A DNA stretch of 15,471 bases. Source: an uncultured Sutterella sp. (lineage in GTDB: Bacteria > Pseudomonadota > Gammaproteobacteria > Burkholderiales > Burkholderiaceae_F). The position numbers were made by a program, and so were the translations under genes. The DNA is taken from positions 1-15,471 of the forward strand of contig USBS01000037.1 of NCBI GenBank assembly GCA_900552915.1, given 5' to 3'. Shown here one piece after another: positions 14,275 to 15,471 of the stretch (within the stretch, counting starts at the first letter, position 1; the number at the start of each line of letters is the position of its first letter). The notes below the pieces were generated by a model. The model saw only the letters and a list, made by a program, of their open reading frames with translations, searched no databases and was not told the DNA's origin.

Positions 14275-14961
14275 TTAGGACCGCTGTTTGGCTTTTGCGT
14301 CGTCTTTGCGCAGTTTGTCGGCCAAGGCGTGCACATATTTCCACCCCAGAGCAACGACGACCGGCCCCATAGCAGCGGCGACGACGCCCAAAAGAAGAAT
14401 CATCGAAAGGTTGTTTTTGACGATCGGAATGTTGCCGAACAGGTAGCCGACGCCGATCAGGGACACGGCCCAAAGGCACGCACCGAGTCCGCTGTAGAGT
14501 TCAAAGCGGGACATGCTCATGCGCGCTGCGCCGGCAACAAGAGGGGCAAACGCACGTACGATGGGCACGAAACGCGCCAGGATGATTGTTTTGCCGCCGT
14601 GCTTTTCGTAGAAGATCTGCGTTTTGCGCAGTTTTTCAATATCAATCCAGCTGATCGAGCCGTCGTAGATTTTGTTGCCGAGCCAACGTCCCGTATGAAA
14701 ACCCAGCGTGTTGCCCAGGCAGGCACCGAGAATGACGGCAAGCATCAAGCCCCAGGGACTCATCGTGCCGGCAGCGGCTACTGTGCCGGAAACAAATAGA
14801 AGCGAGTCGCCCGGCAGAAAGGCGAGCACCACAATGCCCGTTTCGGCAAAGAAAATCAGAAACATCGCCAGATAAACGAGCCAGCCGTATTCTGTTGCGA
14901 GCACGATGAGAAAGTGATCGGCGTTGGTGAAGAGTTCCAGAATAAGGCTCGTGATGTCCAT
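14275..14961 (-). CDS. DedA-family integral membrane protein
   Basis: The 228-residue inner-membrane protein has several hydrophobic segments and a positively charged C-terminal tail (KLRKDDAKAKQRS). It carries the acidic residues Glu40 (FFAETG) and Asp52 (FLPGDSLLF) and the basic motif RFVPIVR with Arg130 and Arg136, followed by APLVAGAARM. These match the key Glu, Asp and two Arg residues of E. coli YqjA/YghB in type and nearly in number. DedA-family members act in membrane homeostasis, and some flip undecaprenyl phosphate; which role this one has is inferred only. The ATG at 14961 was chosen over one 45 bases upstream because it fits the family length and has AAGAAAGA before it. It is convergent with pgk, with a shared terminator, and divergent from mutL. 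Confidence 0.92.
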   Translation of the reverse strand: MDITSLILELFTNADHFLIVLATEYGWLVYLAMFLIFFAETGIVVLAFLPGDSLLFVSGTVAAAGTMSPWGLMLAVILGACLGNTLGFHTGRWLGNKIYDGSISWIDIEKLRKTQIFYEKHGGKTIILARFVPIVRAFAPLVAGAARMSMSRFELYSGLGACLWAVSLIGVGYLFGNIPIVKNNLSMILLLGVVAAAMGPVVVALGWKYVHALADKLRKDDAKAKQRS

Positions 14962-15021
14962 GATTTTTTCTTTCTTAATGCGCCCTAAACGGCATGTATC
15001 GGGCACGGGGCAAATTAACGG

Positions 15022-15046
15022 AAAGCCCGCAAACGGTGGGTTTTTT
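15022..15046 (+). terminator. Terminator-shaped hairpin between the DedA-family gene and mutL
   Basis: AAAGCCCGC (15022-15030) pairs with GTGGGTTTT (15036-15044), nine pairs including two G-U, around AAACG. The T-run continues to 15046. It faces rightward, 150 bases before mutL, where no rightward gene precedes it. It may be a mutL leader element, the end of a short transcript, or part of the leader of the leftward gene. Confidence 0.35.
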
Positions 15047-15060
15047 CCAAAAGCGGTGTA

Positions 15061-15069
15061 AGAATATCA
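15061..15069 (-). promoter_or_regulatory. Candidate extended -10 promoter for the DedA-family gene
   Basis: Read leftward, TGATATTCT is an extended -10 element (TG-N-TATTCT), with TTGTCG about 17 bases before the TATTCT hexamer's midpoint but not at ideal spacing. Transcription would start near 15054, giving a leader of about 90 bases. Confidence 0.3.
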
Positions 15070-15198
15070 CAGCGGTTTTTCGACAAGGTGCATTTCGCGT
15101 CAAGAACTTTGACGAAAGGCAGTTGCACCGAGCGGAAAAACCGAGCCAAGTACAATTTGCAGCACGCAAGTGCTTTCGTCTGTTTTAGCCACAGTTCG

Positions 15199-15471
15199 AT
15201 GAGAGAAGTAAATACGCAGGAACAGCCCGCAAGGCGGCATATTCAAGAGTTGTCGGATCGTTTGATCAGTCAAATCGCTGCGGGCGAAGTGATCGAGCGG
15301 CCGGCCTCGGTCGTCAAGGAACTGATTGAGAATTCGCTTGACGCGGGTGCTACCGACATTGAAGTGCGCCTTGAAGAGGGCGGAATCAAGCGCATCGTGG
15401 TTGCCGACAACGGCTGCGGCATTGCCAAGGAAGATTTGCCGTTGGCGCTCAAGCGCCACGCAACAAGCAAA
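15199..15471 (+). CDS. mutL: DNA mismatch repair protein MutL, 5' part (runs off the window)
   Basis: The first 91 codons of mutL are present; the frame is open to the last base. MutL is the ATP-dependent matchmaker that links MutS at a mismatch to strand-incision proteins. The start of the GHKL ATPase domain is clear: LISQIAAGEVIERPASVVKE, then ELIENSLDAGAT with the expected catalytic Glu41 and magnesium-binding Asn45, DNGCGI (70-75), and RHATSK at the cut. The ATG at 15199 adds about 12 residues before the usual family start and lacks a clear Shine-Dalgarno; no other ATG precedes the conserved block. TACAAT at 15151-15156 could be a -10 box but has no good -35 partner. Confidence 0.95.
   Translation, partial: MREVNTQEQPARRHIQELSDRLISQIAAGEVIERPASVVKELIENSLDAGATDIEVRLEEGGIKRIVVADNGCGIAKEDLPLALKRHATSK

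Overview
The window is about 15.5 kb of ordinary, gene-dense bacterial chromosome, with a G+C content that looks like 55-60% by eye. Gene content and order suggest a betaproteobacterium of the Burkholderiales. The evidence is a trxA-rho-rpmE cluster, a tkt-gapA-pgk glycolysis/pentose-phosphate cluster, and a GAPDH that reads much like those of Burkholderia relatives as I remember them. A host-associated family such as Sutterellaceae would fit, but that is inference. No rRNA, tRNA, CRISPR array, insertion sequence or prophage gene was recognised.

Layout. Bases 1-4330 are read leftward: trxA (thioredoxin), rho (termination factor), rpmE2 (zinc-free ribosomal protein bL31) and a large ArnT/PMT-like membrane glycosyltransferase, each followed by a hairpin that could end its transcript. 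A 564-base divergent intergenic region (4331-4894) with a cluster of small hairpins separates them from the rightward genes argF (ornithine carbamoyltransferase), an RluF-like pseudouridine synthase and lgt (lipoprotein diacylglyceryl transferase). Next, reading leftward, are a lone AT-rich AAA/DUF4143 ATPase gene and rsmE (16S rRNA U1498 methyltransferase). The rightward central-carbon set tkt, gapA, pgk follows. It ends in a bidirectional terminator shared with a leftward DedA-family membrane protein, and the 5' end of mutL runs off the right edge.

How the genes fit together. Most are housekeeping: translation and rRNA modification (rpmE2, rluF-like, rsmE), transcription termination (rho), redox (trxA), arginine synthesis (argF), envelope biogenesis (lgt, DedA, glycosyltransferase), sugar-phosphate metabolism (tkt, gapA, pgk) and mismatch repair (mutL).

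The accessory part is 7447-8916. The ATPase gene has visibly different base composition, overlaps the lgt stop codon tail-to-tail by 4 bases, and has three copies of a CGTAAAACGTG-type element spaced exactly 33 bases apart just upstream of its start. A degenerate fourth copy lies in phase at its first codons. This repeat-plus-ATPase module is the most unusual thing in the window. Second-tier oddities are a terminator-like hairpin between gapA and pgk that leaves no room for a pgk promoter, a Thr where NAD-dependent GAPDHs normally have the Asp that selects NAD, and a probable long structured leader on rpmE2.
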